This document shows, piece by piece, positions 43,233 through 52,204 of a stretch of DNA of 64,000 nt (position 1 is the stretch's first letter; every line of letters starts with the position of its first letter). The position numbers and the translations under genes are program-made. Location: the NCBI RefSeq assembly GCF_009649845.1, contig NZ_WJIE01000004.1, positions 620,001-684,000 on the forward strand. The letters are read 5' to 3'. The stretch comes from Polyangium spumosum. Lineage in GTDB: Bacteria > Myxococcota_A > Polyangia > Polyangiales > Polyangiaceae. The notes under the pieces were generated by a model. The model was not told the origin of the DNA. It made no database searches and saw only the letters and a list, made by a program, of their open reading frames with translations.

Positions 43233-43789
43233 TGGTCCCCGTATCGAAGGGACGAACGGCCCTCGCGCTCGCGTTCGCCGCGCTCGGCGCCGTGGCCTGC
43301 AACGGTAACGATCCCCTCCCGCAGGAGGTGATCGACGGTTTGCCCGCGGAGACGGGCTCGCCGAGCGCGACGCACAGGCCGGGTCAGCCCTGTTTGTCCT
43401 GCCACTCGACGTACGGCGGGGCCGCGCCGGCGTTCGCGATCGCGGGCACCGTGTACAAGGAAGACGCCATGACGGGCGCGCTCGCGGCGGCGCCCAACGT
43501 GAAGGTCGAGATCTTCGACTCGGCCGGGCCCTCGCGGTTCGCCTGCACGAACGCGGCCGGCAACTTCTTCATCGAGAAGGAGAAATGGGCCGACCTCACG
43601 TTCCCCCTCAAGGTGAGGGCCGGGTCGCGGAACATGAACTCGATCATCGGCCGGGATGGCTCTTGCGCGACGTGCCACAAGTTGCCCTCGGACGACAGGC
43701 CGGGCACGGGCGCCGGGCGTGACTCGGCCGGCGTGGTGATCGTGGACGACGGAGACACGGATCCGATCTGTGGTGGAGGTGCGCCGTGA
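43232..43789 (+). CDS. Di-haem c-type lipoprotein
   Basis: A 185-residue protein starting in a TGATG overlap with the barrel gene. Signal with lipobox GAVAC near residue 23. Two classical CxxCH haem sites: CLSCH (about 54) and CATCH (about 146). Between them lies a beta-rich segment (AFAIAGTVYKEDAMTG...VKVEIFDSAG) that reads like a carboxypeptidase-regulatory/transthyretin-like fold inserted between haems. The stop overlaps the next start by GTGA. Probably an electron carrier held near the barrel. Confidence 0.8.
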   Translation: MVPVSKGRTALALAFAALGAVACNGNDPLPQEVIDGLPAETGSPSATHRPGQPCLSCHSTYGGAAPAFAIAGTVYKEDAMTGALAAAPNVKVEIFDSAGPSRFACTNAAGNFFIEKEKWADLTFPLKVRAGSRNMNSIIGRDGSCATCHKLPSDDRPGTGAGRDSAGVVIVDDGDTDPICGGGAP

Positions 43790-44343
43790 CGCGAAACCTG
43801 CGTGAGCGGCTGTTCGGCCGGCGGGGCCTCGCGGCGCTCGGCGTCGTCTCGGCGGGGCTTCTGGCCATCGGCTTCGGGGCTTCGAGCTGCGTGGGCGAGG
43901 AGGGGCTCGAGGCGTACGCGTGCCCGAACCCCGCGGTCTTCACGGCGAGCGTCTCGCCCTACCTCGAGCGCCGCTGCGGCACGCTCGATTGCCACGGCCA
44001 GGCCACGCGGCCGATGCGGATCTACGGCCAGCTCGGCCTGCGCCACCCGCTGGAGAGCAACGTCTCCGGCGGGGCGGCGACGACGCAGCTCGAGCTCGAG
44101 TCGAACTTCGCGGCCGTGTGCAACCTCGATCCTGCTGCGATGCAGCAGGTGGTCGACGATCTCGGCTCCACGGCCGACAAGCTCCTGCTCGTCAACAAGG
44201 CGCGGGGGCTCGAGCGGCACAAGGGCGGCAAGATCGTGAACGAGCAGGATCCCGGCGACCTCTGCATCCTCGGCTGGCTCGGCTTCAAGGACGCTGCCAC
44301 CGTGGACGCGGCCTGCACCGCGGCGATCGAGCCCCTGAAGTAG
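43786..44343 (+). CDS. Lipoprotein with a C-x4-CH haem-type motif
   Basis: A 185-residue protein, GTG start in a GTGA overlap. Signal with lipobox GASSC near residue 35. CGTLDCHG (about 65) is a C-x4-C-H site in a context (VSPYLERRCGTLDCHGQATRPMRIYG) common to secreted myxobacterial cytochrome-like proteins. The remaining helical domain ends LGWLGFKDAATVDAAC. Last gene of the cassette. Confidence 0.78.
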   Translation: MTRNLRERLFGRRGLAALGVVSAGLLAIGFGASSCVGEEGLEAYACPNPAVFTASVSPYLERRCGTLDCHGQATRPMRIYGQLGLRHPLESNVSGGAATTQLELESNFAAVCNLDPAAMQQVVDDLGSTADKLLLVNKARGLERHKGGKIVNEQDPGDLCILGWLGFKDAATVDAACTAAIEPLK

Positions 44344-44438
44344 GGGCTCCTTCAAAGGATCGCGGGAAGTACCCACCGAGGCCCGAGACGTGCAAGAATG
44401 CCCCCGCGGCTTTCCTCGACGCCGCCACGATCCGAAAC

Positions 44439-46424
44439 ATGCGACCTGACGAAATTCGCCCGGGCGGCCTCGTGGCCGGGAAGTACCGCATCCGGACCAT
44501 CCTGGGCCGGGGGCACGGCGTCCTCGTCGAGGCCTTCAACACGGAGTTCGACCAACGTGTCGCGATCCGCCTCCTGCTCGCCGGCCAGACCGACGACAAG
44601 GAGCTCGAGCGGTTCCGGCGCGAGGCGCGCACGCTCGCCAAGCTCGAATCCGAGCACGTCGCCCGCATCATCGACGTGGGGACCCAGCAGGACGGGACGT
44701 TTTACCTCGTCCGCCAGTTCCTCGAAGGGACCGACCTCGCCACGCACGTGAAGACCCGCGGCCCCTTGCCTTTGCAGGAGGCTTGCCTGCTCGTCCTGCA
44801 GGCGGCGGAGGCCGTCGCCGAGACGCACGGGCACGGCATCATTTTCCGCGAACTCCAGCCGCAACACCTCTTCGTGACCACGCGTGTCGGCGGCGCGCCT
44901 TTCCTGAAGGTCATCGACTTCGGCACCGCGAAGCTCATGCGGGACGTGGCCGCGCCCATGGCGGGCGAGATGACGGCCACGACGATGCTTGGCCTCTCGC
45001 CTTACTCCTCGCCGGAGATCGTGCGCAAGGCGAAGACGGTCGACGTGCGGGCCGACGTGTGGTCGCTCGGCGCGATCCTCTATTTCCTGCTCACGGCGCG
45101 CCCGCCCTTCGAGGGCGAGATGGCGATGCTCATGCTGCAGATCACGAAGGAGGAGCCGCGGCCCGTGAGCCAGCTCCGCCGCGATCTGCCGCCCGAGATC
45201 GAGCAGATCCTCGGCTGGGCGATGGCCAAGGACGTCGACGGCCGCTTCGCCAACGTGCACGGCTTCGCGCACGCGCTCCGGCCCTACGTGACGGCCGAGG
45301 GGCAGGTGATCATCGATCGCATCGGCGCGATCACGCACGCGGCCAAGCAACGCAAGAAGACTGGCTCCGTGCCGCCGCCGCCCCTGCCCACGCCTCTCCC
45401 CTCGCCGCGCACACCTGCGGGCAGCCAGCCGGGGATCGAGGACGAGGAGTCCGTCACGCGGATGATCCCCACGGCCCAGGCCATCGGCGAGATGGAGCGG
45501 ACGATGTTCCTCGCGGGTGATTTCGTCCCGCAGCCGCCCGGGCCGCCCAAGGACCTGAAGCCCCCGACGCCGGGGACCGTGCCTTTCCCGCCTGGCGGAG
45601 GAGCGGGCCCTGTCTTCGGGGGCGCGGCGAGTGGCATGGCCGGGCCCTCCGGGCTCGGGCCTTCGGGGGCGCCCGATACGGCGCAGTCCGCGTGGGCTGC
45701 GGGGCGCGTGGATCCGGCGACGCCGCCGGGCACCGGCCCGATGGGCGGTGCGGTCGAGCCGAACCCCTTCGCGCCGAAGAAAGATCGACGGGTCCTCATC
45801 GGAGGGCTCGCGGCTGCGGCCGTGCTCGTGCCCGTGATCCTCGTGCTCCTGCTCGTCGGGGGCGACAAGAAGGAGGAGGCGGGTACGACGGCGGACAGCG
45901 CCGCGCCGGTGGCCGTCGCGCCCCCGCCGGCGACGACCGGCGCGCCGGAGGCCACGGCGGCGCCGCCTGCGGAGACGGCCGAACCTGCGGAGACGGCGCC
46001 TGCCGCGACGGGAGAGCCTGTCGCGGTGAACACGCCTCCGGCGGGGGATCCCAATGCGGGCAAACCGGCGGCGGGCGGCAACGTGGGTGGTGGGAGCGCG
46101 CCTGTGGGCACCGCCCCGAGCGGCGGCGGGACGTCGAAGCCCATCCCGACGCCCACGAGCACGGCGAAGGCGCCGCCGACGGCCACGGCGACGGCGGCAC
46201 CTGCGGCCGGCGGCGGCAACGGCACGCTGGTCGCGGTCGCGGTCGGCGGGACGTGTGCGTTTTCGGTGAACGGCGCCTCGAAGGGGACGACGTCGACGCT
46301 CAAGCTCTCGCTCTCGCCCGGCACCTATTCGGTGAGCTGCAAGCCCGCGAGCGGCGCCACGAAATCGAGGAGCGTGGCCATCAAGAGCGGCGCGACCGCG
46401 ATGGCGATGTTCAAGCTCCAGTAA
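44439..46424 (+). CDS. Membrane-anchored Ser/Thr kinase homologue, predicted pseudokinase
   Basis: A 661-residue protein with an N-terminal kinase fold (about 12-290), Pro-rich linker, one TM (about 450-470), and an Ala/Pro/Thr linker. A small PEGA-like C-terminal domain follows (VAVGGTCAFSVNGASKG...SVSCKPASG). In the kinase part the VAIK lysine is R44 (VAIR). The HRD motif is F136-R137-E138, followed by Q140 instead of Lys and H143 instead of Asn. The glycine loop is atypical (GRGHGVLVE). DFG is kept (VIDFGTAK), as are the APE-like YSSPE and the DVWSLG helix. The changes were read from codons. Loss of the lysine, catalytic Asp and Asn makes phosphotransfer unlikely. Confidence 0.9.
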   Translation: MRPDEIRPGGLVAGKYRIRTILGRGHGVLVEAFNTEFDQRVAIRLLLAGQTDDKELERFRREARTLAKLESEHVARIIDVGTQQDGTFYLVRQFLEGTDLATHVKTRGPLPLQEACLLVLQAAEAVAETHGHGIIFRELQPQHLFVTTRVGGAPFLKVIDFGTAKLMRDVAAPMAGEMTATTMLGLSPYSSPEIVRKAKTVDVRADVWSLGAILYFLLTARPPFEGEMAMLMLQITKEEPRPVSQLRRDLPPEIEQILGWAMAKDVDGRFANVHGFAHALRPYVTAEGQVIIDRIGAITHAAKQRKKTGSVPPPPLPTPLPSPRTPAGSQPGIEDEESVTRMIPTAQAIGEMERTMFLAGDFVPQPPGPPKDLKPPTPGTVPFPPGGGAGPVFGGAASGMAGPSGLGPSGAPDTAQSAWAAGRVDPATPPGTGPMGGAVEPNPFAPKKDRRVLIGGLAAAAVLVPVILVLLLVGGDKKEEAGTTADSAAPVAVAPPPATTGAPEATAAPPAETAEPAETAPAATGEPVAVNTPPAGDPNAGKPAAGGNVGGGSAPVGTAPSGGGTSKPIPTPTSTAKAPPTATATAAPAAGGGNGTLVAVAVGGTCAFSVNGASKGTTSTLKLSLSPGTYSVSCKPASGATKSRSVAIKSGATAMAMFKLQ

Positions 46425-46627
46425 ATGCAGGAAAGGGCAGCCGAAAATGGCGCGCTGCCCGCCTATTTCGCCCTCCCTCGAGCGCACCCTCCCCGCGCCT
46501 TCGGTTCTGCGACGCATTGCGATGCGACCATACCCGCGCCGCGGGCCGCGTCCTTTGGGATGCGAATGGATGTACGCGATCCGCGTCGGCGAGACCTCCG
46601 GGCCGGGTTTTTAGCGAAAGTTATGTG

Positions 46628-46656
46628 TTGACCCACCGAAGCTGGCTTGTTTAAAT
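46628..46656 (+). promoter_or_regulatory. Sigma-70-like promoter TTGACC-N17-TTAAAT
   Basis: TTGACC (46628-46633) and TTAAAT (46651-46656) with 17-base spacing, about 55 bp before the ATG at 46712. This is the most canonical promoter seen here and would drive the four-gene operon 46712-52194. The preceding 200 bp contain a weak hairpin (GGGCAGC at 46435, GCTGCCC at 46454) that may terminate the pseudokinase gene. Confidence 0.65.
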
Positions 46657-46711
46657 AGCCGGCTGGTCTCATCGGGTCACCGCGTCGTGGGGGAAGCACC
46701 GGGAGTGGAGC

Positions 46712-47731
46712 ATGCGCAATAGCTTTATCAAATCGATTCTCGTTCCGTTGACCGCGCTCGGCCTGGCGGCGTTTTTCGCCCAGGCGTGCAGCGGAGGGGA
46801 CAACACGAACTCCGGCGGGTCGGGCTCGACCGCCTGTGTTCCCGGGCAGACCGCCGCGTGTGTCTGCGCAGGTGGGGGCGAGGGCGTCCAGGTCTGCAAC
46901 GTGTCCGGCAATGCTTTCGGGCCGTGTGATTGCGGCGGCGGCGGCGGCATGGGCGGCGCGGGCGGCGGCGCCCCGACCTGCGTCCCCGGCGGCGGCTCGA
47001 CGGCGCCCGTCTGCGGCAATGGCAACGTCGATCCGGGCGAGGAGTGCGACGACGGCAACTGCGTGCCCGACGATTCTTGCACCGACAAGTGCAAGCTCCC
47101 GTTCTGCGGCGACAAGATCGTGCAGGCGGGCGAGGACTGCGACGACGGCCAGAACGAGGTCGGCGACGTGTGCCCCGACGACTGCCAGCTCGACGGCGGC
47201 ACGGACGCCCCCGTCGATCCCTGCGAGGGCAAGCTCATCTTCAGCGACTTCACGGCTGCGCCGCAGGCGGCGCAGTGGAGCTTCATGGGCAGCCTCGGCT
47301 ACGAGGCCGGCACGAAGATGTGCCAGGCGATCGGCGCGGCCGGCGTCTGCGATTACCTGCAGCTCAAGGAGGTCCTCGACAACCCCGCCGCGCACCCGGC
47401 CGACGTCACGAAGATGCTCACGAAGGTCCCCGCCGGTGGCATGATCACCGTGTGGGTCAACCGCAGCACGGTCGAGACGGTGGGCGGCGTCGCGTCGCAG
47501 CCCGGCGCCGGCGCCACGTGCAACAACTGGACGTACATCACGAACCACATCGGCGACGGCGAGTACCTCACGCTGAACAACACGGCCGGCGCGCTCTCGG
47601 GCACGTTCACGCTCGACGCGGACACGGTCTTCTCCGGCGATCCCGGGGACGGTCATGCGCAGCCCGGCCTCGATTGCGGCGGCGTCACGCGCTACATCCC
47701 CTGCTGCTTCCCCGTCTGCGCGCCGCAATGA
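46712..47731 (+). CDS. Cys-rich lipoprotein with DUF4215-like repeats
   Basis: A 339-residue protein with signal and lipobox FAQAC near residue 26. A Gly/Ser linker with several Cys follows. Two repeats of the form CGNGNVDPGEECDDGN and CGDKIVQAGEDCDDGQ come next, matching the DUF4215 myxobacterial Cys-rich repeat. The C-terminal about 170 residues form an unrecognised beta-rich domain (TAAPQAAQWSFMGSLGYEAG...) with paired cysteines at the end (CCFPVC). First gene of a four-gene operon with two di-haem oxidoreductases, 16 bp before the next start. Confidence 0.8.
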   Translation: MRNSFIKSILVPLTALGLAAFFAQACSGGDNTNSGGSGSTACVPGQTAACVCAGGGEGVQVCNVSGNAFGPCDCGGGGGMGGAGGGAPTCVPGGGSTAPVCGNGNVDPGEECDDGNCVPDDSCTDKCKLPFCGDKIVQAGEDCDDGQNEVGDVCPDDCQLDGGTDAPVDPCEGKLIFSDFTAAPQAAQWSFMGSLGYEAGTKMCQAIGAAGVCDYLQLKEVLDNPAAHPADVTKMLTKVPAGGMITVWVNRSTVETVGGVASQPGAGATCNNWTYITNHIGDGEYLTLNNTAGALSGTFTLDADTVFSGDPGDGHAQPGLDCGGVTRYIPCCFPVCAPQ

Positions 47732-47747
47732 CGCGGAGCCTCGCGGC

Positions 47748-49226
47748 ATGAGCGCTCTCCGTCGGCTCGGACTCGCGCTCCTCCTCCCCCTGGCGGCCGG
47801 CCTCGTGGTCGCCGCCGGGGGCGAGGGGCCCGTCCCCTGGCCACACGGCGAGGCGCCCTCCGCGGTCGAGCTCGATGAAATGGTCGGCGGCGCCCTCGAC
47901 CTCGCCAAACGCGAGCGCTTCGAGGAGTACCTCGAGGCCGCGGAGAAGGGCGAGGATCGCGAGCACATCTTCGCGCTGCAGTCGACGATCGATCTCGGCG
48001 CTTACGATCTCGATCGGCTCTTCCAGTTCGGCGACGCGCTCTTCGCGCACGAGTTCCGCAAGGAAGACGGCTACGGCGACGCGCCGTATCCCGGGCTCAT
48101 GCGCGTGCACACGGGCGTGCGCGGCGGGCTCGACACGTATTCGTGCGCCGGTTGCCATTCGGTCGGCGGTCCCGACGGCGCGGGCGCGCCGACGCAAAAC
48201 GCTTTCCTGCTGGGCGACGGCGATCGGGCCTCGTCGGCGAACCAGCGAAACGCGCCGCACGTGCTCGGCCTCGGGTTCGTCCAGGCGCTCGCCGCGGAGA
48301 TGACCTACGAGCTCGGCCTTGCGCGCACGAACGCGCTCGCCGAGGCCGCGGCGAGCGGGGCCGACGTGACCGTGGCGCTCGAATCGAAGGGCGTCTCGTT
48401 CGGCAGCCTCACGGCGCGCCCCGACGGCTCGCTCGAGACGTCGGCCGTCGTCGGGGTGGATCGGGATCTCGTGGTCAAACCCTTCGGCTGGAAGGGCGAC
48501 ATCGCGCGGCTCAGGCGCTTCACCGAGGACGCGGCGCGGATCCATTTCGGCGTGCAGTCGCACGTGCTCGCGCTCGGGTGGCAGGTCGAGCCGGACGTGC
48601 CGAAGCTCGGCGCCGGGCCGAGCTGGTGGGACCCCGATGACGACGGCGTGCAGCGCGAGATCGAGGAGGGCATCCTCACGGCGACCGCGGTGTACATGGC
48701 GATGCTGGAGTCGCCGGTGATCCTGCCGCCGCACGATCCGGCGCTGCGCGCGCGCTGGTCGAATGGAATGGCCGTGTTCGAGGAGGCCGGCTGCGCGGGC
48801 TGCCACCGCCCGGAGCTGCCGCTCTCGAGCGTGCGCTGGTACGAGTGGCCCGATACGACGGGCGGGCCGCCGGTGGAGCTCAACCTGATGCGCGACGGCG
48901 ACAAACCACGCGGCACGAGCCTGGTGAAGCTCTACAGCGATCTCAAGCGGCACGACATGGGCGAGGCGCTCGCCGATCCCCACGACGGGACCGGGGAGAT
49001 CCCGCGCGGCGTCTTTCTGACCCGCCCGCTCTGGGGCCTCGCCGAGACCGCGCCTTACCTGCACGACGGCCGCGCCGCGACGATCCCCGAGGCCATCGAG
49101 GCCCACGGCGGCGAGGCCGAGCCGGCGCGCGACGCCTTCCGCGCGCTCGATCCCGAGGACCGGAAGGACCTCCACGTCTTTTTGCTCTCGCTCACGCGGG
49201 AGCCGAAGGTCCACGTGTTGCAATGA
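47748..49226 (+). CDS. MauG-like di-haem oxidoreductase (DHOR family), copy 1
   Basis: A 492-residue protein with a signal peptide (LGLALLLPLAAGLVVAAGG). Two CxxCH sites: CAGCHSVGG near residue 133 and CAGCHRPEL near 348. Signature stretches shared with the DHOR (thiol oxidoreductase-like) family are VKPFGWKGDIARLRRF, LKRHDMGEAL, TRPLWGLAETAPYLHDGRA and EAIEAHGGEA. These proteins use two haems c in the periplasm, by analogy with MauG and cytochrome c peroxidases. Substrate unknown. Its stop overlaps the start of a close paralogue (ATGA). Confidence 0.9.
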   Translation: MSALRRLGLALLLPLAAGLVVAAGGEGPVPWPHGEAPSAVELDEMVGGALDLAKRERFEEYLEAAEKGEDREHIFALQSTIDLGAYDLDRLFQFGDALFAHEFRKEDGYGDAPYPGLMRVHTGVRGGLDTYSCAGCHSVGGPDGAGAPTQNAFLLGDGDRASSANQRNAPHVLGLGFVQALAAEMTYELGLARTNALAEAAASGADVTVALESKGVSFGSLTARPDGSLETSAVVGVDRDLVVKPFGWKGDIARLRRFTEDAARIHFGVQSHVLALGWQVEPDVPKLGAGPSWWDPDDDGVQREIEEGILTATAVYMAMLESPVILPPHDPALRARWSNGMAVFEEAGCAGCHRPELPLSSVRWYEWPDTTGGPPVELNLMRDGDKPRGTSLVKLYSDLKRHDMGEALADPHDGTGEIPRGVFLTRPLWGLAETAPYLHDGRAATIPEAIEAHGGEAEPARDAFRALDPEDRKDLHVFLLSLTREPKVHVLQ

Positions 49227-50710
49227 AGCGCGCGCTCTCCTTCACGCTCGTGGCCACCACGCTCGCTGCGTGCGCGCTCGAGCCCACGCCCATCCCGACC
49301 GCGCAAAAAGGATCGGCGCGCGCGCTCGGGGTGTACACGACGAACCTCGATCCGGACCTCGAGCGTCAAGCGTACGACGCCCTCGCGCGGGACGCGCGGC
49401 GGCGCGAGCACCGCTTCCTCGACGCCGTCGATCCCGAGCACCTCGCTCGCTCGATCCGCGTCGAGCAGTCCGATCTCGAGGCGGGCCTCCATCCGCCCGA
49501 GGAGATCTTCCAGCTCGGCGCGCAGCTCTTCCACGCCACGTTCACGCCTCCGATGGGGTACGGCGGCGAGGATCGTCCGCACCTCTCGCGCTTCCACCAG
49601 GGCCGCCGCGGCGGGCCGGACGCCATGCGTTGCGCTTCGTGCCACTGGCGCGGCGGTCCCGGCGGCGCGGGCGACGCCGCGGACAACAGCTACCTCGCGG
49701 GCGACGGCGATCGGCAGTCGAGCGCGCTCGCGCGGAACCCGCCTTCGCTCGCGGGCGCGGGCCTCGTCGAGCTCGTCGCGCGCGAGATGAGCGCCGAGCT
49801 CGCCCACGCGCGTGCGTCGCTCGTCGCGGCGGCGAAGGCCGCGGGCAAACCCGCGCGCGGGCCGCTCGTGGCCAAGGGCGTCGATTTCGGCGAGCTCGAG
49901 GCCCGGCCCGACGGCGGCCTCGACGGCACGAGCCTGCTCGGGGTCGACGCCGATCTCGTGGTCAAACCTTTCGGCTGGAAGGGGCATTTCGCCTCGCTGC
50001 GCGACGTCGTCGAGGACGAGCTCAACGTCCACCACGGCATGCAATCCACCTGGCTCGTGGCGCACGCGGACCCCGCGCGGATCGGGCCGTTTGGCGGGAC
50101 GGACCCCGACGGCGACGGCGTCACGGACGAGATCACCGAGGGCCAGGTGACCGCGCTCGCGCTTTTCCTCGCGATGCAGGAGGTGCCAATCTCGGATCTC
50201 CCCGAGGAGCAGGACCACATCGTGCGGCTCGGCGCGGGCGAGGCGCGTTTCCAGGCCCTCGGCTGCGCGGGTTGCCATGTCCCGTCGTTATCCCTCGAGA
50301 GCGCGGTGTTCACGCTCCCGAGCCGCGAGGGCGGGGCCTCCGTCTCCGTGGATCTCGCGCGGGACGCGGCCATGCCGCGGATCACGCCGCCGGCGGAGGG
50401 AGGCTCGCTGCGGGTCTGGCTCTACAGCGATCTCAAGCGGCACGACATGGGCCCTGCGCTCGCGGAGAACCAGGCGGATCGGGGGGTTCGTCCGGGCACC
50501 TTCCTGACCCGCCCGCTCTGGGGCCTCGCGCGGAGCCGCCCCTACCTGCACGACGCCCGCGCCCCGACCCTCGAGGATGCGATCCTGCTCCACGGCGGCG
50601 AGGCGCAGGCCGCGCGGGACGCGTTCGCCGCGCTCTCGGAGCCCGAGCGCGCCGACCTCCGCGTCTTCCTCACCTCGCTCACCCGGGCTCGCCGGCTCTC
50701 GGTTCCATGA
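49223..50710 (+). CDS. MauG-like di-haem oxidoreductase (DHOR family), copy 2, lipoprotein
   Basis: A 495-residue paralogue of the preceding gene, with a lipoprotein signal (lipobox LAAC near residue 17) instead of a cleaved one. Haem sites are CASCHWRGG (about 138) and CAGCHVPSL (about 348), at the same spacing as in copy 1. VKPFGWKGHFASLRD, LKRHDMGPAL and TRPLWGLARSRPYLHDARA are all kept. One copy is probably soluble and the other membrane-anchored, possibly forming a pair. ATGA overlaps at both ends. Confidence 0.9.
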   Translation: MKRALSFTLVATTLAACALEPTPIPTAQKGSARALGVYTTNLDPDLERQAYDALARDARRREHRFLDAVDPEHLARSIRVEQSDLEAGLHPPEEIFQLGAQLFHATFTPPMGYGGEDRPHLSRFHQGRRGGPDAMRCASCHWRGGPGGAGDAADNSYLAGDGDRQSSALARNPPSLAGAGLVELVAREMSAELAHARASLVAAAKAAGKPARGPLVAKGVDFGELEARPDGGLDGTSLLGVDADLVVKPFGWKGHFASLRDVVEDELNVHHGMQSTWLVAHADPARIGPFGGTDPDGDGVTDEITEGQVTALALFLAMQEVPISDLPEEQDHIVRLGAGEARFQALGCAGCHVPSLSLESAVFTLPSREGGASVSVDLARDAAMPRITPPAEGGSLRVWLYSDLKRHDMGPALAENQADRGVRPGTFLTRPLWGLARSRPYLHDARAPTLEDAILLHGGEAQAARDAFAALSEPERADLRVFLTSLTRARRLSVP

Positions 50711-52194
50711 CACGTTCGCTCGTCGTTTTGCTCCTCTTCGGCCTCGGCGCGCTCGGCTGCGGCGAGGTCGAGGTCGCCTGTGACGACCCCGTCGCCTGCA
50801 CCTGCGGCCCCGCCCGCGCCTTGCCCGACGGAGGCTGCTGCCCCGCGTGGACCGTGGCCGAGGCGGGCGGGGTTTGTCGCCCGCGCGCCTTCGTGTACCC
50901 CGCGCCTTCCCATGCGATCGGCAGCCCCGGGGCGCGCCGCGTCTCCGCGTCGATCGACGGCAGGGGCCGCGTGATCTTCGTCTGGGACGAGGCCGCTCTG
51001 CCCGGGCACGACGTCGTCGTCGTCGCCGAGGAGACGGACGCGGGTTTGTCCCTTCGCGAGCCGAGCGCCGCGTTGCCCGGGTTCGCCGGCATGGGCGTGG
51101 TCGTCGGATGCGAGGCGGGCGACGCGGTGGTCTCGTGGCGCCAGTCGATCTCCGGCAGCGAGGGCGACGTCTTCCGCAGCGAACGCGCGCCGGACGGGAC
51201 GTGGACCGATCCGACGTCCGTCGCGGATCGGGCCTCGCTCGGGGAGAAGGCGTACGAGCCGAGGCTCGCGACGGCGCCCTCGGGCGAGGTCCTGCATGTG
51301 TGGAACCAGTGGTACGACGGTTCCCACTACGGCGTCGCGGTCGCGCGCCGGAAGGGCCCGGGCGAGGCGTGGGAAGGGCCTGCGGCCGAGGACGACGTGC
51401 TCTCGCCGCCCTCGTTTTTTTCGAACGCGCCGCAGATCGCCGTGAACGGCCGGGGCGACGCGGTCGTGTCCTGGTACCAGTCCGCGGGCGGCGCGCTCAT
51501 GGCGTTCATGAGCGAGCGGATGGGCGAAGGAGGCGCGTTCACGCGGCCCGGCGTGGACGATTTCGTCTCCGCGGACGGCGCGACCGTCGACAACGATCCC
51601 ATCTCGAACCCGAAGCCCGCGGTCGCCGAGGATGGGCGCGCGGTCGTGGTGTGGACGCAGGAGACGGGGCAGGGCGGCGTCGCGGTGTACCTCGCCGCGC
51701 GGGACACGAAGGGCACGTGGACGCGGCCCGCGGATCTCGGAGATACGTTCTCGCGGCCGGAGGGCAAACGTCGGGACGTCCGCGCGGCGTTCGACGCGCA
51801 GGGGTTCCTCTACGTGGTCTGGTCCGAGGACGTGGGGACCGGGCCTGTCGTCAACCTCGCCCTGCGCAGGCCCGACGACACCTGGATCCACCCGGGTGAT
51901 CAACCACTCGTGCTCTCGAGCGACGAGGCGACCGAGGCGATCACGCCGGTCGTCGCCGTCGGCCGGGACGGCGGGGTGCTCGTCGCGTGGAGCGAGCAGG
52001 TCGGCGGGCGCTTCCGCGTCGCTGCGCGGCGTGGCAGCGCGGCTGGCTTCGGGCTGATCGAGGTCCTCTCGCCGGCCGGGGATCACGCGCTCGCGCCGCA
52101 CGTGGCCATCGGCGGCCCGGGTGATCGCGCCGTCGTCGCGTGGATCCAGGGTGATCCGAGCGTCGGCCGCGTCCTCTTCGCGACGCTCGATTGA
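50707..52194 (+). CDS. Secreted lipoprotein with exo-sialidase/BNR-like repeats
   Basis: A 495-residue protein with lipobox GALGC near residue 18. A Cys-rich segment (CDDPVACTCGPARALPDGGCCPAW) precedes a long beta-repeat region. Motifs recur about every 50-60 residues: DGRGRVIFVWDE, NGRGDAVVSWYQS, DGRAVVVWTQE, DAQGFLYVVWSED, DGGVLVAWSEQ. This G-x-x-x-V-x-W pattern suggests a beta-propeller of five or more blades, without sialidase catalytic Asp boxes. Fourth gene of the operon; its stop is 10 bp from the convergent Kelch gene stop. Confidence 0.8.
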   Translation: MTRSLVVLLLFGLGALGCGEVEVACDDPVACTCGPARALPDGGCCPAWTVAEAGGVCRPRAFVYPAPSHAIGSPGARRVSASIDGRGRVIFVWDEAALPGHDVVVVAEETDAGLSLREPSAALPGFAGMGVVVGCEAGDAVVSWRQSISGSEGDVFRSERAPDGTWTDPTSVADRASLGEKAYEPRLATAPSGEVLHVWNQWYDGSHYGVAVARRKGPGEAWEGPAAEDDVLSPPSFFSNAPQIAVNGRGDAVVSWYQSAGGALMAFMSERMGEGGAFTRPGVDDFVSADGATVDNDPISNPKPAVAEDGRAVVVWTQETGQGGVAVYLAARDTKGTWTRPADLGDTFSRPEGKRRDVRAAFDAQGFLYVVWSEDVGTGPVVNLALRRPDDTWIHPGDQPLVLSSDEATEAITPVVAVGRDGGVLVAWSEQVGGRFRVAARRGSAAGFGLIEVLSPAGDHALAPHVAIGGPGDRAVVAWIQGDPSVGRVLFATLD

Positions 52195-52204
52195 CGAGGG
52201 TTTG

